Shown here one piece after another: positions 10,801 through 20,483 of a stretch of DNA of 64,000 nucleotides. The stretch lies in contig NW_019775398.1 of assembly GCF_001039355.2 (NCBI RefSeq), positions 284,580-348,579 of the forward strand, read 5' to 3'. This DNA is from Lingula anatina. Lineage: Eukaryota > Brachiopoda > Lingulata > Lingulida > Lingulidae. Each line of letters opens with the position of its first letter. Position 1 is the stretch's first letter. The notes beneath the pieces are model-generated. The model saw only the letters and a list, made by a program, of their open reading frames with translations, was not told the DNA's origin and did no database searches. A program made the position numbers and the translations under genes.

Positions 10801-13575
10801 CCTTATGGTTGTTACTATTAATAAACTATTATAATCAGTTTTAAGATATGTCAATTAATAAACAGATGGATTTATTCGTTAGTTGCTAAGTGATACAAAA
10901 ATGATTAAATTAGGACAATGAACTTGTATCTATTGAAGACCCTCTATCTTGTCTTGTTCACTAAATAACACTTCTTCTAATGGGGCAAAATAATAATTTC
11001 CGCGCATTTATAAACATGTTTGGCCTCGAGCAGGCGAAGGCGCCATAGATACCAGTGCAGTTAAAGCAATCCTGATCGAGGCTCTAGGCGGGGAGGACCA
11101 CACCTTCAGCGAGGAGTACGTAGACAGCTTGGTCCAGTTACTTATTGAGGAGGCCGCCAAGGACCTTGAGGATGAGGAGGACTGCAGACTGGATTTTGAG
11201 GAGTTTGAGGAGCTGATGAACAAGTTCCCTGCCTTGTCGACGCATCTGGTCAAAAGGTGAGATAGTATGATATTAATATTGTTTGAGCGAAAATATCAGG
11301 CCTTATGAAAACCCCCAAATAGGATGTCCTATAGGACTTTACGAACTCTACCGGTATATTCATCCTAGAGGACCAGATAGGGCTCTGTAGGAATTCTGAC
11401 GTCTTATAGGATGCCTATACATGGGCCCTATACATGTATGATTTTGGGCGAATTTCCAATAGAGCATTTTATAGGACCCTACAGGATATTTCCACAAGGA
11501 GATTCCCGTTGTGAATCAGTATGCAGTGATAAGATGATAAGGGACGTCTTTAATGACAAAAGTAAGGCAGCAAAAAGGCACACAGCTTGCGGAAAACGGT
11601 AACTTTTGTGAAATAAAAATGCCCATAGAATATGTTATAATTTGAGGGGTGGACCCTTGAAGTATTAAGTTTAAAAAACATTTTCCTTATCAAGATTATT
11701 TCAAGGTTGTGACCATTCTGTATTATTTATGTATTTAACTTTTAAAGTGTAAAGCTTAACATCGTCTTTTTGAAAGTTTGAGAACGTACTACCTTTTACG
11801 TTTACTGCCGATGTTTCAAAATTTACAGTACAACGGGATGGTTTCGTAACATCATAAAAGCCGGGTCAAAGACAACACTACCACGCCCAAAGGAGTCATC
11901 AAGGACAAGGTCATGCTGCCCAAACTGCCAGACGACAGAACTGCTGAACCGATCTCCAAGCGGTGTCGCCATCTTTCTTTATTTTTCTGTGTCAGCTGGC
12001 CTGATAGCAGAGAGAGTGCTGCGGTTCTTAGCCAACAATTCCGAAATCACAGGGTTCGATATTTTGGCGCGCGTTTGTGGTGAGTGAAGGTCAAGAAACT
12101 AAAGCAAAAAAGGAATCTAAATCCTTTCAAATATATGTTTTGTTAATGTCACACAGAGATCTCATTTGGGAAGTTTATGAAAAATCTCGTTTAAAATTGA
12201 AAATAGAGGTTTTTTTTTAGAATTTAAAACAATATATGCGCTATTTGATAAGAATGTCATATGGGTTGTTTTTGATTCCCTAAGTTATAGGGGTCACAGG
12301 CTTGAATAAAACTGAATAAAAGATCCTGTAAATGCATAATAACCTGCATTAAGGGGATCCCAACGAAGGTTGTTAATGGAAATATATTGGAACCATCATG
12401 AAGTTGTTTTTTCCTAGAACGCATTCCAAACCAGTTTAATATTCACTTTTTGTTTCTTAGTATGCTTAACAGACCAAAGGCAGGTATCTTCAAAATGGAA
12501 ATTCACAATAAATTTAACAGTATTCTAACGTCTGAACGTTTGAACGATGTGAGAATGATTTCATCACATTTTAACTATTTTCTCTTATAACAGGCCAACT
12601 ACTCAACTTAAACTGCATGCTGGTCGTGGTCCTCATGCTGCGAGTGACCTTGACCTTGATAAGGTCATCCAAGGTCGCATTCTGGCTGCCTATAGATCAA
12701 CATATAGACTTTCACAAGGCAGTGGGGGTTGTCATATTGATTCTTAGCATACTGCACACTGGTGGGCATATCGGGAATTTTAGTACGTATCAGTTAATTG
12801 TATGTTCATTTCATGTACAGGTATACAGTTTTGGTATATGCATATGTATGTCACCATTTATACAGTATATTAAAAAGGAAATTCGTGTTCTGAGTCAAAT
12901 TTCTATTGTTTTAGTTGTGATCTACCTGAACAGTACATTTAATACAAATAACACTAAAGAAGTTTATTCATATGCTACATGTATCTTTTCTACATCAATA
13001 TGAATATAAAAATTCAGTACACGTTTAAGATACAACTAATGTTTTGCATGAAAATTATAAAAGAAATAAATGAATAAATAGATTTTAAAAAAACGTTTAT
13101 ATTGCGTTTCAGTCATGGTAGCACCGAGCATGAACATCACCGTTGCTGAGGCGTTGTTTACAACTAAATCTCAGGTGGGCTGGGTGGCCGGCACGGCGTG
13201 TCCCACGGGATGGGCGTTGTTGGTGCTCATCATCATTATGTTCATCGGGGCGCAGTCATTCGTGAGGAGAAGAGGCCATTTTGAGGTAATTAAGCCACGA
13301 TGGAGTGGTTTTGATTCAATTTGTGTTGTTGAGAACAGTGGTGTGGGATATTGGAGGTAGGTGGCGTCACCAGAAGAGGGAGCCACTGAGACAATTGATA
13401 TGAATCTTTAACAGTTGTAACTTTTTATGGAGTGTCGTACGTGTTTAGTTTAACTTTTTCTTTTCGAAATATGTTTGTATTTCGGAATTAACGTCATGAA
13501 ACGTTATCTAACAGTATACTAGTAAATGTCAGATGTTTCCCTACAGAGATAGGCTCTGTACCGTATTTATACCAG

Positions 13576-13635
<60 letters not shown>

Positions 13636-16600
13636 CACATAAAAAGAGATTTAACCACATCAAATAAAGAAAAGAAAAAAGAGATATTGGCCAGTGCCAA
13701 AAAGGTCTTTTGAGCACGCATAATGCACTACTGTAACAAAACTTATTTTATAGTAACGCAGTTTCCGTAAAATACCAAGAACAACCAAAATGGCTAAAAA
13801 TAACGCTGTCAAAATACCTATTACAACATTCCCACCTACCGTGAACGCAGTTAATGGCCACGTTTGACACTGATTCGATCGCTATGGAGAGATAACACTG
13901 AACAAATCTGATATTTGTTCACGGACGCCAATCTGACATGTTTAATGCGGTAGTTAGTGTCTTTGTGGCTTAATGATGACCTTGGTTTCATGTAAAGCAC
14001 CTATGCATGACATGTAGTTGTTTTATCTTTGGAGATATAGATAGGCATTAATGATGCTTTGGCCGTAGATTTGCATATAGTTGATTGACACCCCTTAACA
14101 TCATCAAGGGCAGTCTTCTTACAGTACTAGCTTACAACCATTTTTTTATATTTATACAATGAGAGTTCATATCCCAAAAAATGAAATTGAGTGACATATT
14201 TAAGTATGTTCGGCAAAAAGGTTTAAATCTCTTTGGGAATACGTTCTTGTCCCCAAAGTGCCCTAATAATTCCTAATCTAACGAAACATTTCATTTATTC
14301 ATCTATCATTTCAATAAGAATGACAAGATAAAAAAAAAACAGACTTTTTGATTTTCCAAGGTTGCTACAGAATAATGGCAAATGTCAGCAACGGGGGGTC
14401 AAAAGTCGATTACTTAGAGAAAAGTACCGTTTACCCCAGTAAAATCCATCAAGCATGATTTTGTTTCGGGAAAACCTTAAATGTACAGTGAGCATCTTAA
14501 ATCTATCCGTTTAATCAATAAATCATGTATTTCTTCCAGCTGTTTTACTTCAGTCATATTCTCTACGCTCCCACTCTTATCCTGCTGGTCATCCACGGCC
14601 CCAGCTTCTGGAAGTGGTTCGTGGCCCCGGGCGCCATCTTTGTCGTGGAAAAGTTATACCGCTTCAAGTGGATCAGGCGTCTGGCCTACGGAAGGACGTT
14701 CGTACAGGAGGGGATACTGTTACCGTCGAAAGTGAGTAAAGAGAAAAGTTAAGAAAATAACTCTTTCGTTCTTACCAAAGTCCTTAGTGAGTTCTTTTTG
14801 CCATATTTGCCTAAGACTGGATTAATGTTCTGGAAGTCTCTGTAGTAATACCCAGTCTATAGTGATTTTCCTTATTTTCTTAAAACTGGATCAATATTCT
14901 ATACTTTCATAAAATTGCAACACATTAAAATAAACAAAACTTGAATCTGATACTGGATGGCAATACACTGTATTTATAGGTGACACATTTAGTGCTTGAC
15001 CGGCCCGAGAGTTTTTCCTTCAATCCGGGAGACTACGTCTTCATCAATATCCCTAAGATCGCAAAATTTGAGTGGCACCCATTCACCATTAGTAGTGCCC
15101 CAGAGTACAGAGGTAAGTGTCGTCATCTATATTCGAAACTTTTGCTCAGGAACAGCAAGCGTGAGGAGAGGAGTATGTGCACGAGCGCTGCCTACACTCT
15201 AAACTTGAGTGTTCTCGTAGGAAAGCTAATGTCAGCAGCAAACACGAGACGGGGGTAAATACCAACATATGTCGTCAAAATTTAAAGTCACCCATTTAGT
15301 ACCATGTGTGGCTATACAGGGAAAGGGCGCCGTCTACAGTATAAAAATATTTTATTACTGGTTCTTAATTGCTATCAGCTCAATTCCTTTTTAATAAAAT
15401 TACACTTACTTGACAAGCGAACTGTAAGGTTTGATTATCCCATTACAAAAAATGTGGGCCACTTATACATTAATGTATTTATACTTTAATGATATAATTA
15501 TTAATCATATTTTCAAACAGTCGTGTTCACATTCCAAACCGGATTATAAAAAACATTGCTATAAAGCTATTTTCTTTGGAAACAAATATTTCTCATGAAT
15601 GAATAAATTAATAAATAGAAAATTTATACGTTGCTTTCTTAAGGTCATATATGGCTGCACATCAGGGCCGTTGGCACGTGGACGACGAAAGTTAACGAGT
15701 ATTTTGACGAGAAGCGGAAGCGCTGGGAGGCCACCATGCCCACGCTAAAGAGCCGGCGCCTCGCAGTGAGCAATTTCCAGTTTTCTCCCGCAGAATTGAT
15801 GATCCAAGAGCGACGGATGAGTCACCAGATTGACGCCTTTCGGAGCAGTATTCGCAGTAAGGTCAGCGCAAGCGGAAGTAGTTTGCGGAGCATGCGCAGC
15901 AGGGCAAACACTGGGGGAAGTAGCATGCGTAGCATCTCCAGGCGTCTTCACGGTCATGATGTTGGGGCTGAGGAAAATGCCCTTAGTAACCATTTGCTGG
16001 AAAGAGAAAGACGGATGAACCACTTCAACCGTGTCTCCAATGGCGGGCTAAATTCAACTTCCGGACATGCGCACGAAGGGCACATCAACATTGCGTTCGA
16101 AATCGAGAACGACGGCGCAGGTAATGAAAAAGAATCGGTTCCGATGGCTGAACAGAATCTTCAACAAGGTTCTAATCTCCTCAGCGTGTCTAGAATCGAC
16201 GACATTTTAGAGGAGGATGAAGACAGTAAATCGCTGGTAATGGGCCAAAGTGACTCACAGGATATTTCCACAGTCGAGCCTTATCTAAATTCTAAAGAGC
16301 GAAAGCCAAGCGATAATCTCAATATTTTGAATACCCAGAAAAAACAGCACACAGCCGATTTAGATCTCTGTAATGTATCCCTAGAAGACAAACTCGATAT
16401 AGAAAATAACAAAATTGGCGACAATACGGGAGAAACCACAAATGTTACGGCAGCTAACAATGGTGGGGAAGATAGCGAATGCAAAAATTCAGAAAACTCT
16501 CACATGGACCATGGTAATGAAGATGTTGCAACAAGTGACGAAAGCTACAAGAGAGAAAACTCAGACTCCGGCAATGTGTCCGATGACAAAGAAAGCAGGA

Positions 16601-17535
16601 CATCTATGGAAAAATACAAGCCCTCGGATGGCTCGACTAAAGAGGACAAATCCGAAAAGAGTGAAAATTCGGATAAATCAGAAGATGAAGAAGATGACAT
16701 CTTACCCCCAGATTTTAAACCCCCGCCCCTACGCAGACTTGGCACGTCGAACTCCATGACGGGTCACAACCGAAACCGACGCATGACGCTATGTCAGCGC
16801 CGCCTATCGACGTGGGAAGCAGTGTCGTCTGGGCAAAACTTCGCCATGACCAAGCAAAAACCTTTCATCTATAATATAGACCCCGCTGCTGATACGACTT
16901 TGAATGAATTACTGGAGGTAGTTACCAGACAAAGTGAATTAACTAACATGTTAACGATTAACAAATTGTTTTGAAAATTGATGATTGATTTTGGACTTTA
17001 GGAAGAAATTAAATCTAATGTAATCTTCATGTAACAAAACTTTTATTTATGTTTTAAAAACGAAATGAATCGTATATCGAAAGAATATTTACGGATGAAA
17101 ATGCTGTTTTTTATTTGTCTTAGTTATTTCAATTATAATGTAATGGAGTATTAATATATAGCAGTATATGGCCAACAGAGCTCTTCTCACACGCATGCAC
17201 CTAAAAATTTTTATCCAAACATTTTCTCTACCATACGTATTCTTTTACATTTTCTGTGTTATTATTATTATTAGTATTATTTTATTGTTTTTGTTGTCGT
17301 TATAGGTGTTTATTGACGGTCCATACGGCAGTCCGTCGTCCCACATATTCCAGGCAGAGCACGCCGTGTTGGTGGCGGGCGGGATAGGTGTCACCCCGTT
17401 CGCCAGCATCCTCCAGAGCATCCTGCTGAGATATCAGCGAGAGAAAAACGTGTGTCCTAAGTGTAACCACGCCTGGCTGGATGAGTTACCTTGTACTTTG
17501 TATAACTTGAAAAAGGTACAGAAAGAGGGGTGTAT

Positions 17536-17573
<38 letters not shown>

Positions 17574-20483
17574 AGAAAATATTTATGTTCTGTAACATGC
17601 ATTTCATGTTTTCACTCTCAACATTCATTTAAAAGAATTTTATCATTAACTGTTCACAGTGATACGCGAGGCACAGCGCTTTCTTTTCTTTTATTCTTCA
17701 CAGCCTCATGAACATAGGCATCTGTCAATGTGGGAATTTGGGACTCGGTGTCTGTAACTTACAGATATGTATATGTCACTTACCCATATTTCAGTTTGTA
17801 GACAATGTCTTTCTGTCTTCAGGTGGACTTTTTCTGGCTGTGCCGGGATCAGTCGTCCTTTGAGTGGTTCGTCAGTCTTCTGGCTCAGTTAGAAATGGAA
17901 CAGGAGGATCTGGACAACCTGGACGACAGTATCATCGGTAGGTGGAAGCACGTATATTTGCTGATATATTTCAACATGGACGAATAATGCATTTCACAGG
18001 TTCAGGATTTCATCGCATCTTAACGAATTCAAACGCATACAGTCAAAACTATCGAATAAAATGCAATCTGCAAACCATTAAATTAGGAAAAAATGTTAAA
18101 ATCACCAGTAAATTTTAACTTTTCCATATACCAATAAGGCTAAACGCTCATTTCCCGTATGCCTTCCAGTCAGAAACAATAGAGTTTGTTTTAGAATATG
18201 AAACCGTTAAATGGCATTGGTAAGAGGCCAGCATTGCATTTAGAAGCTGCCATGGTTACTGCTGCGTTGAAATTCTTCCCTTCTCATTCTCACTCTACAG
18301 TCTCTCTCTCTTTTTCTCTCTCTCTCTCTCAATATGTGTTCACATTCCAGGATCTTATTTTAATAAAAAAAAATTATAACATTCACCACACCGTCCGTTT
18401 ATTTCAGATTTTCACATTTATATGACGGCTGCAAAAACAGATATGAGGTCAGTCCTGCAGCAAATAACCTTTGACCTTAATCACCAAGTCGAGGCCCGTG
18501 ACGCAATAACCGGTCTGAGAACCAAGACACAGCCCGGAAGACCAAACTGGGACGAGGTTAGAAATTTTAAGTCTTTAATATACTGGTATATTTACAAGGG
18601 GTGGTAGATTTAGATTTTATGCAGCCAAGAAGTTGTAGACTCTACATCGTCTTGGTGTAGTAAATAAAAAAAACATTGGAATTCATCACCTTTTCTCAAT
18701 TCCCTAGGAAACGTACAATGTCCCCATCTGAAACCGTTGAGAATTATGATAACACTTTGATAACCATGGTTAAAGACAGTCTCAGCGCGTTAAACCCTTA
18801 AAATAGCACGAAAATGAATTTTCCTGGAAATCTCACGAATTTCGCCATAATGACCAAGGTATATCCTATCCAAAACCGTTCAGAAAATGAAGCTACCTAA
18901 TACCGTTTTAAAGTTCAATTAAATAATAAAAGACGACTCGTCTTAAATACTCAGCTACCACCTCACAGTACGGCTTCAGAACGCGCAATTTCTCGCTTAG
19001 TCTCGCGGTTTACTATGAATGAAGTACTACGGCTGAGACCCGGATGTTACTATTTGGCGCCAAAACAGCAAACATGGAGACGCGCGTCAAGTCTGAAGAG
19101 GAGAGCAACAAAAGGGGACGAAAGAAAATAGCCACTCCAGTTCGAAAGATACGAAAGAAAATTAGAGACAGACGAAGAAGCACTCAGACTGTGTATATTG
19201 GGAGGGAGGTGGGGCGGTGGCACCCTGAGCTTCAGAGTTAACTTGACACTAACCTCTTCACAATAGCCTATCTTCATCGTGTCAAGTTCCCTCTGACGAA
19301 AATAGTTTGACCTAGTTTATATAAGCCAATCGAATCCAAGTTTCAAAATTTTTCACCAAAGTTTGGTGAAAACGCTGATTGGTTGACCGTCAACCGGTAA
19401 TCCTCGGCTGATTCCGCAAGNCCGGATTTGAACAAAGCGTTCATTGGCTAGATCGTTCAGTGAGTTGTTGAGTGCGGGCTTTAAATTTGATTGGCGGGCG
19501 GCGGGGGCAATCGAATGTGGTCAGAGGTAACTTGACACGATGAAGATAGGCTATAGTGAAGAGGATAGTGTCAAGTTATCTCTGATGCTCAGGGTGGGCG
19601 GTGGAGGACACTTAAAGCTGAGTTAGGACTCACATACGAGGCAATGGCGAAACTACTCCTCGACACGTGAGTATGCGCTTCACAGGTCTCAAGTGTGTCT
19701 GATTATCATATTATCCTGTTCACAATAAATGACAATATTTGTGCTCATACCAAGTTGGTTACGTGTATAAGAGCGTTTTGGGCTTTACGTTTTCTGTTTT
19801 TGATCGGTAAATGTACCGAAAAGATGGACAGGCGGCACTTACATGTCTGACAAGTTTCGCTCTGTAGTCGTGACGTCTATCTCATTTTGACTGAAGCCTG
19901 CTGTGATTGGTCGTAAGCGTGGGAAAATCGAGGCCATGACATTGAGCCGGAAGTACTTCCGGCTGTGCTCCGAAATCGTGATAAATAGTTTTCGTTTTCT
20001 AATTTTTTATTCTAGTTGTCTTAACAGGACTTTTGTGACCCAGACTTATTAATATAATAATAAACAATCTCACAAAACACAAATCTGATCAAAGTTTTAC
20101 ATAGAACTTGCTTCTATACATTAATCTAACCCACTGAGACTGTCTTTAATAGAAGAAAATAGTTTTTAAAGGAACTAACCGTGTTTTTGGCAGTAAGACA
20201 TGCTGTTTTGACATTTCATTAGTAACTGACTCGGCGATGTGAGAAATGAAATTTAATAACAAATGGCATTTTTACCGTCGTAAAAACTATGAAATACACA
20301 TGAGAGTGGGCCATATTATTTATTGCCACTATTTATGTACTATTTATTTAGGAGTTCCAAAAGCTAAAGAACCTGAAGAAAGGCCGGGTGACCATCTTTT
20401 ACTGCGGCCCGCCTGGGCTGGCTGTCGTTCTGGGGAAAAAGGCAGCTGAATACGGGTTCGGATTCCGCAAGGAGAGTTTCTGA
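7041..20483 (+). CDS. NOX5: NOX5-A: EF-hand NADPH oxidase (13 coding exons)
   Basis: Calcium-activated membrane flavocytochrome that moves electrons from NADPH through FAD and two hemes to oxygen, giving superoxide. Exons: 7041-7145, 10549-10699, 11034-11256, 11829-12079, 12594-12782, 13113-13285, 14540-14731, 14980-15112, 15644-16917, 17306-17515, 17823-17937, 18408-18556, 20352-20483. All introns are GT-AG and the frame stays open for 1098 codons. Residues 1-160 are EF-hand-like, with one canonical loop (DKDGSAGLSLQE). Exons 4-7 encode the six-helix ferric-reductase domain with four heme-type His (DFHK, LHT, SHIL, IHGP). FAD site HPFTISS is near 461, DGPYG near 901, GGIGVTPF near 922, CGPPG near 1073, and the protein ends in Phe as NOX proteins do. 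It is far longer than the usual 700-750 aa because exon 9 adds a linker of about 380 residues. The start has a fair Kozak context (AACATGG). Confidence 0.93.
7546..7880. repeat. Polypyrimidine tract with TC and CA microsatellite
   Basis: About 330 bases are almost pure C/T on the plus strand, with (TC)n blocks at 7752-7790 and (CA)n at 7791-7821, and one ambiguous base at 7644. The strand bias produces spurious Ser/Leu- and Arg/Glu-rich open frames. Confidence 0.95.
9881..10084 (-). repeat. MITE-like element, copy 1 of a two-copy family
   Basis: Read on the minus strand it opens with CCCCTTTACACTGGACGGCG then TCCTTTCTGAGTCC. It closes with the inverted form, GGACGCAGAAAGGACGCC. The opening is shared with the sequence at 31655 (CCCCTTTACACTTGAAGGCG then ACCTTTGTGCGTCC). 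The 106-codon minus-strand frame here is probably incidental. Confidence 0.6.
10299..10438. repeat. GT-rich microsatellite
   Basis: Irregular (GT)n with interspersed C and TT, about 140 bp, in intron 1 close to the exon 2 acceptor. Confidence 0.95.
10549..10699 (+). CDS. NOX5: NOX5-A exon 2 (canonical EF-hand)
   Basis: Acceptor TATTTTAG|CCC, donor GAAG|GTAAAC, phase 0 to 1. It encodes the loop DKDGSAGLSLQE with Asp1, Asp3, Ser5, Gly7, Ser9 and Glu12 in place, the best calcium-binding loop in the protein. Confidence 0.92.
11034..11256 (+). CDS. NOX5: NOX5-A exon 3 (EF-hands 3-4, degenerate)
   Basis: Acceptor GAGCAG|GCG, donor AAAAG|GTGAGA, phase 1 to 2. EF-hand 3 lacks acidic loop positions. 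EF-hand 4 (EDEEDCRLDFEE) is acidic, but Cys replaces the central Gly. Confidence 0.9.
11829..12079 (+). CDS. NOX5: NOX5-A exon 4 (linker and TM1)
   Basis: Acceptor TTTACAG|TAC, donor TTTGTG|GTGAGT, phase 2 to 1. A basic, Cys-containing linker (SCCPNCQT) precedes the first hydrophobic helix (VAIFLYFSVSAGLIAERVL). Confidence 0.88.
12594..12782 (+). CDS. NOX5: NOX5-A exon 5 (TM2-TM3, first heme histidines)
   Basis: Acceptor ATAACAG|GCC, donor TTTTA|GTACGT, phase 1 to 1. It contains LNLNCMLVVVLMLRV, then PIDQHIDFHK and LHTGGHIGNF, with two heme-type His in the positions known from NOX5. Confidence 0.95.
13113..13285 (+). CDS. NOX5: NOX5-A exon 6 (extracellular loop and TM4)
   Basis: Acceptor GTTTCAG|TCA, donor TTTGAG|GTAATT, phase 1 to 0. 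It encodes the QVGWVAGTACPTGWALL stretch and RRRGHFE before the next membrane segment, both NOX5 signatures. Confidence 0.95.
13286..14539. other. NOX5-A intron 6 with an AT dinucleotide repeat
   Basis: 1254-bp intron. A perfect (TA)n run occupies 13579-13631. Apart from that it is AT-rich and unremarkable. Confidence 0.9.
14540..14731 (+). CDS. NOX5: NOX5-A exon 7 (TM5-TM6)
   Basis: Acceptor CTTCCAG|CTG, donor TCGAAA|GTGAGT, 64 codons in phase 0. It contains YFSHILY and VIHGPSFWKW with the second pair of heme-type His, and ends ILLPSK at the start of the FAD domain. Confidence 0.96.
14980..15112 (+). CDS. NOX5: NOX5-A exon 8 (FAD-binding HPFTISS)
   Basis: Acceptor TTATAG|GTG, donor AGAG|GTAAGT, phase 0 to 1. 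PGDYVFINIPKIAKFEWHPFTISSAPE is the FAD-binding core found in all NOX enzymes (shown here as overlapping motifs PGDYVFINIP and EWHPFTISSAPE). Confidence 0.96.
15644..16917 (+). CDS. NOX5: NOX5-A exon 9 (giant linker with RRLSTW block)
   Basis: Acceptor CTTAAG|GTC, donor CTGGAG|GTAGTT, 1274 nt, phase 1 to 0. After IWLHIRAVGTWT the exon runs into a Ser/Asp/Glu/Asn-rich low-complexity linker with Arg/Ser repeats (about 500-560) and an acidic-serine stretch (about 730-810). It closes with CQRRLSTWEAVSSGQNF and KQKPFIYNI (RRLSTW at about 858-863). The frame stays open throughout, which supports real coding rather than a retained intron. Confidence 0.92.
17306..17515 (+). CDS. NOX5: NOX5-A exon 10 (NADPH-binding core)
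   Basis: Acceptor TTATAG|GTG, donor AAAAAG|GTACAG, 70 codons in phase 0. It encodes FIDGPYGSPS, VAGGIGVTPFASILQSIL and CPKCNHAW, the pyrophosphate-binding loop and NOX5 Cys pair. Confidence 0.96.
17823..17937 (+). CDS. NOX5: NOX5-A exon 11
   Basis: Acceptor TCTTCAG|GTG, donor ATCATCG|GTAGGT, phase 0 to 1. VDFFWLCRDQSSFEWFVSLL matches the NOX5 segment that shapes the nicotinamide/adenine pocket. The preceding intron holds a GT/GA microsatellite near 17538-17571. Confidence 0.95.
18408..18556 (+). CDS. NOX5: NOX5-A exon 12
   Basis: Acceptor ATTTCAG|ATT, donor GACGAG|GTTAGA, phase 1 to 0. FHIYMTAAKTDMR and GLRTKTQPGRPNWDE are close to other NOX5 proteins (the TQPGRPxW motif). Confidence 0.95.
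19053..19064. promoter_or_regulatory. Palindromic E2F-type site TTTGGCGCCAAA
   Basis: A perfect 12-bp palindrome matching the classical E2F consensus, 10 bases before the ATG at 19074. Its place suggests a TATA-less promoter for the nested open frame. Function is inferred from the motif only. Confidence 0.5.
19074..19666 (+). pseudogene. Nested first exon encoding a basic protein, split by a foldback insertion
   Basis: From ATG (context AAACATGG) 49 codons encode a Lys/Arg-rich, probably nuclear N-terminus (SNKRGRKKIA, PVRKIRKKIRDRRRS), then VYIGREVGRW at 19220. Removing the element at 19221-19595 and one copy of its 9-bp target duplication leaves the frame unbroken, with RTLKAELGLTYEAMAKLLLD up to a good donor CGACAC|GTGAGT at 19666/19667. 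The pattern (V/Y)-x-G-x-x-x-x-RW-x-x-LK-x-x-LGL-x-x-x-x-x-A-x-LLLD resembles the N-terminal module of many uncharacterised zinc-finger or transposon-associated proteins in aquatic animals. No second exon was found before 20351, so the gene may be dead or continue beyond the oxidase. Confidence 0.5.
19212..19604. mobile_element. 375-bp foldback/MITE element with 9-bp target duplication
   Basis: The element proper is 19221-19595, with 77-bp inverted arms (19221-19297 and 19519-19595) starting CACCCTGAGC. Direct repeats GGGCGGTGG flank it at 19212-19220 and 19596-19604. Each arm contains an inner inverted pair, AACTTGACAC...GTGTCAAGTT. There is no coding capacity. One base is ambiguous (19421). 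The 9-bp duplication fits Mutator-like or similar DNA transposons rather than Tc1. Confidence 0.88.
19945..19964. promoter_or_regulatory. 20-bp perfect palindrome of two ETS-type sites
   Basis: AGCCGGAAGTACTTCCGGCT reads the same on both strands and consists of two abutting CCGGAAGT ETS consensus motifs. ATTGG (CCAAT-box) motifs lie near 19377, 19442, 19488 and 19914. A promoter or enhancer role is inferred. Confidence 0.5.
20352..20483 (+). CDS. NOX5: NOX5-A exon 13 (C-terminus)
   Basis: Acceptor TTTAG|GAG, 43 codons and TGA. GRVTIFYCGPPG is the conserved NADPH-site loop. The protein ends GFRKESF, keeping the terminal aromatic that stacks on FAD. Confidence 0.96.
   Translation, partial: EFQKLKNLKKGRVTIFYCGPPGLAVVLGKKAAEYGFGFRKESF

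Larger units (their letters stand above)
18557..20351. other. NOX5-A intron 12 carrying a nested promoter/exon and a foldback element
   Basis: 1795-bp intron with higher GC than other introns. It has an E2F-type palindrome (19053-19064), an ATG-initiated basic open frame, a 375-bp foldback insertion (19221-19595), several ATTGG boxes and a 20-bp ETS-type palindrome (19945-19964). See separate entries. Confidence 0.85.

Noticed and set aside
15745-16757. Antisense and alternate frames within NOX5-A exon 9
   Set aside because: Shadows of the long low-complexity coding exon.
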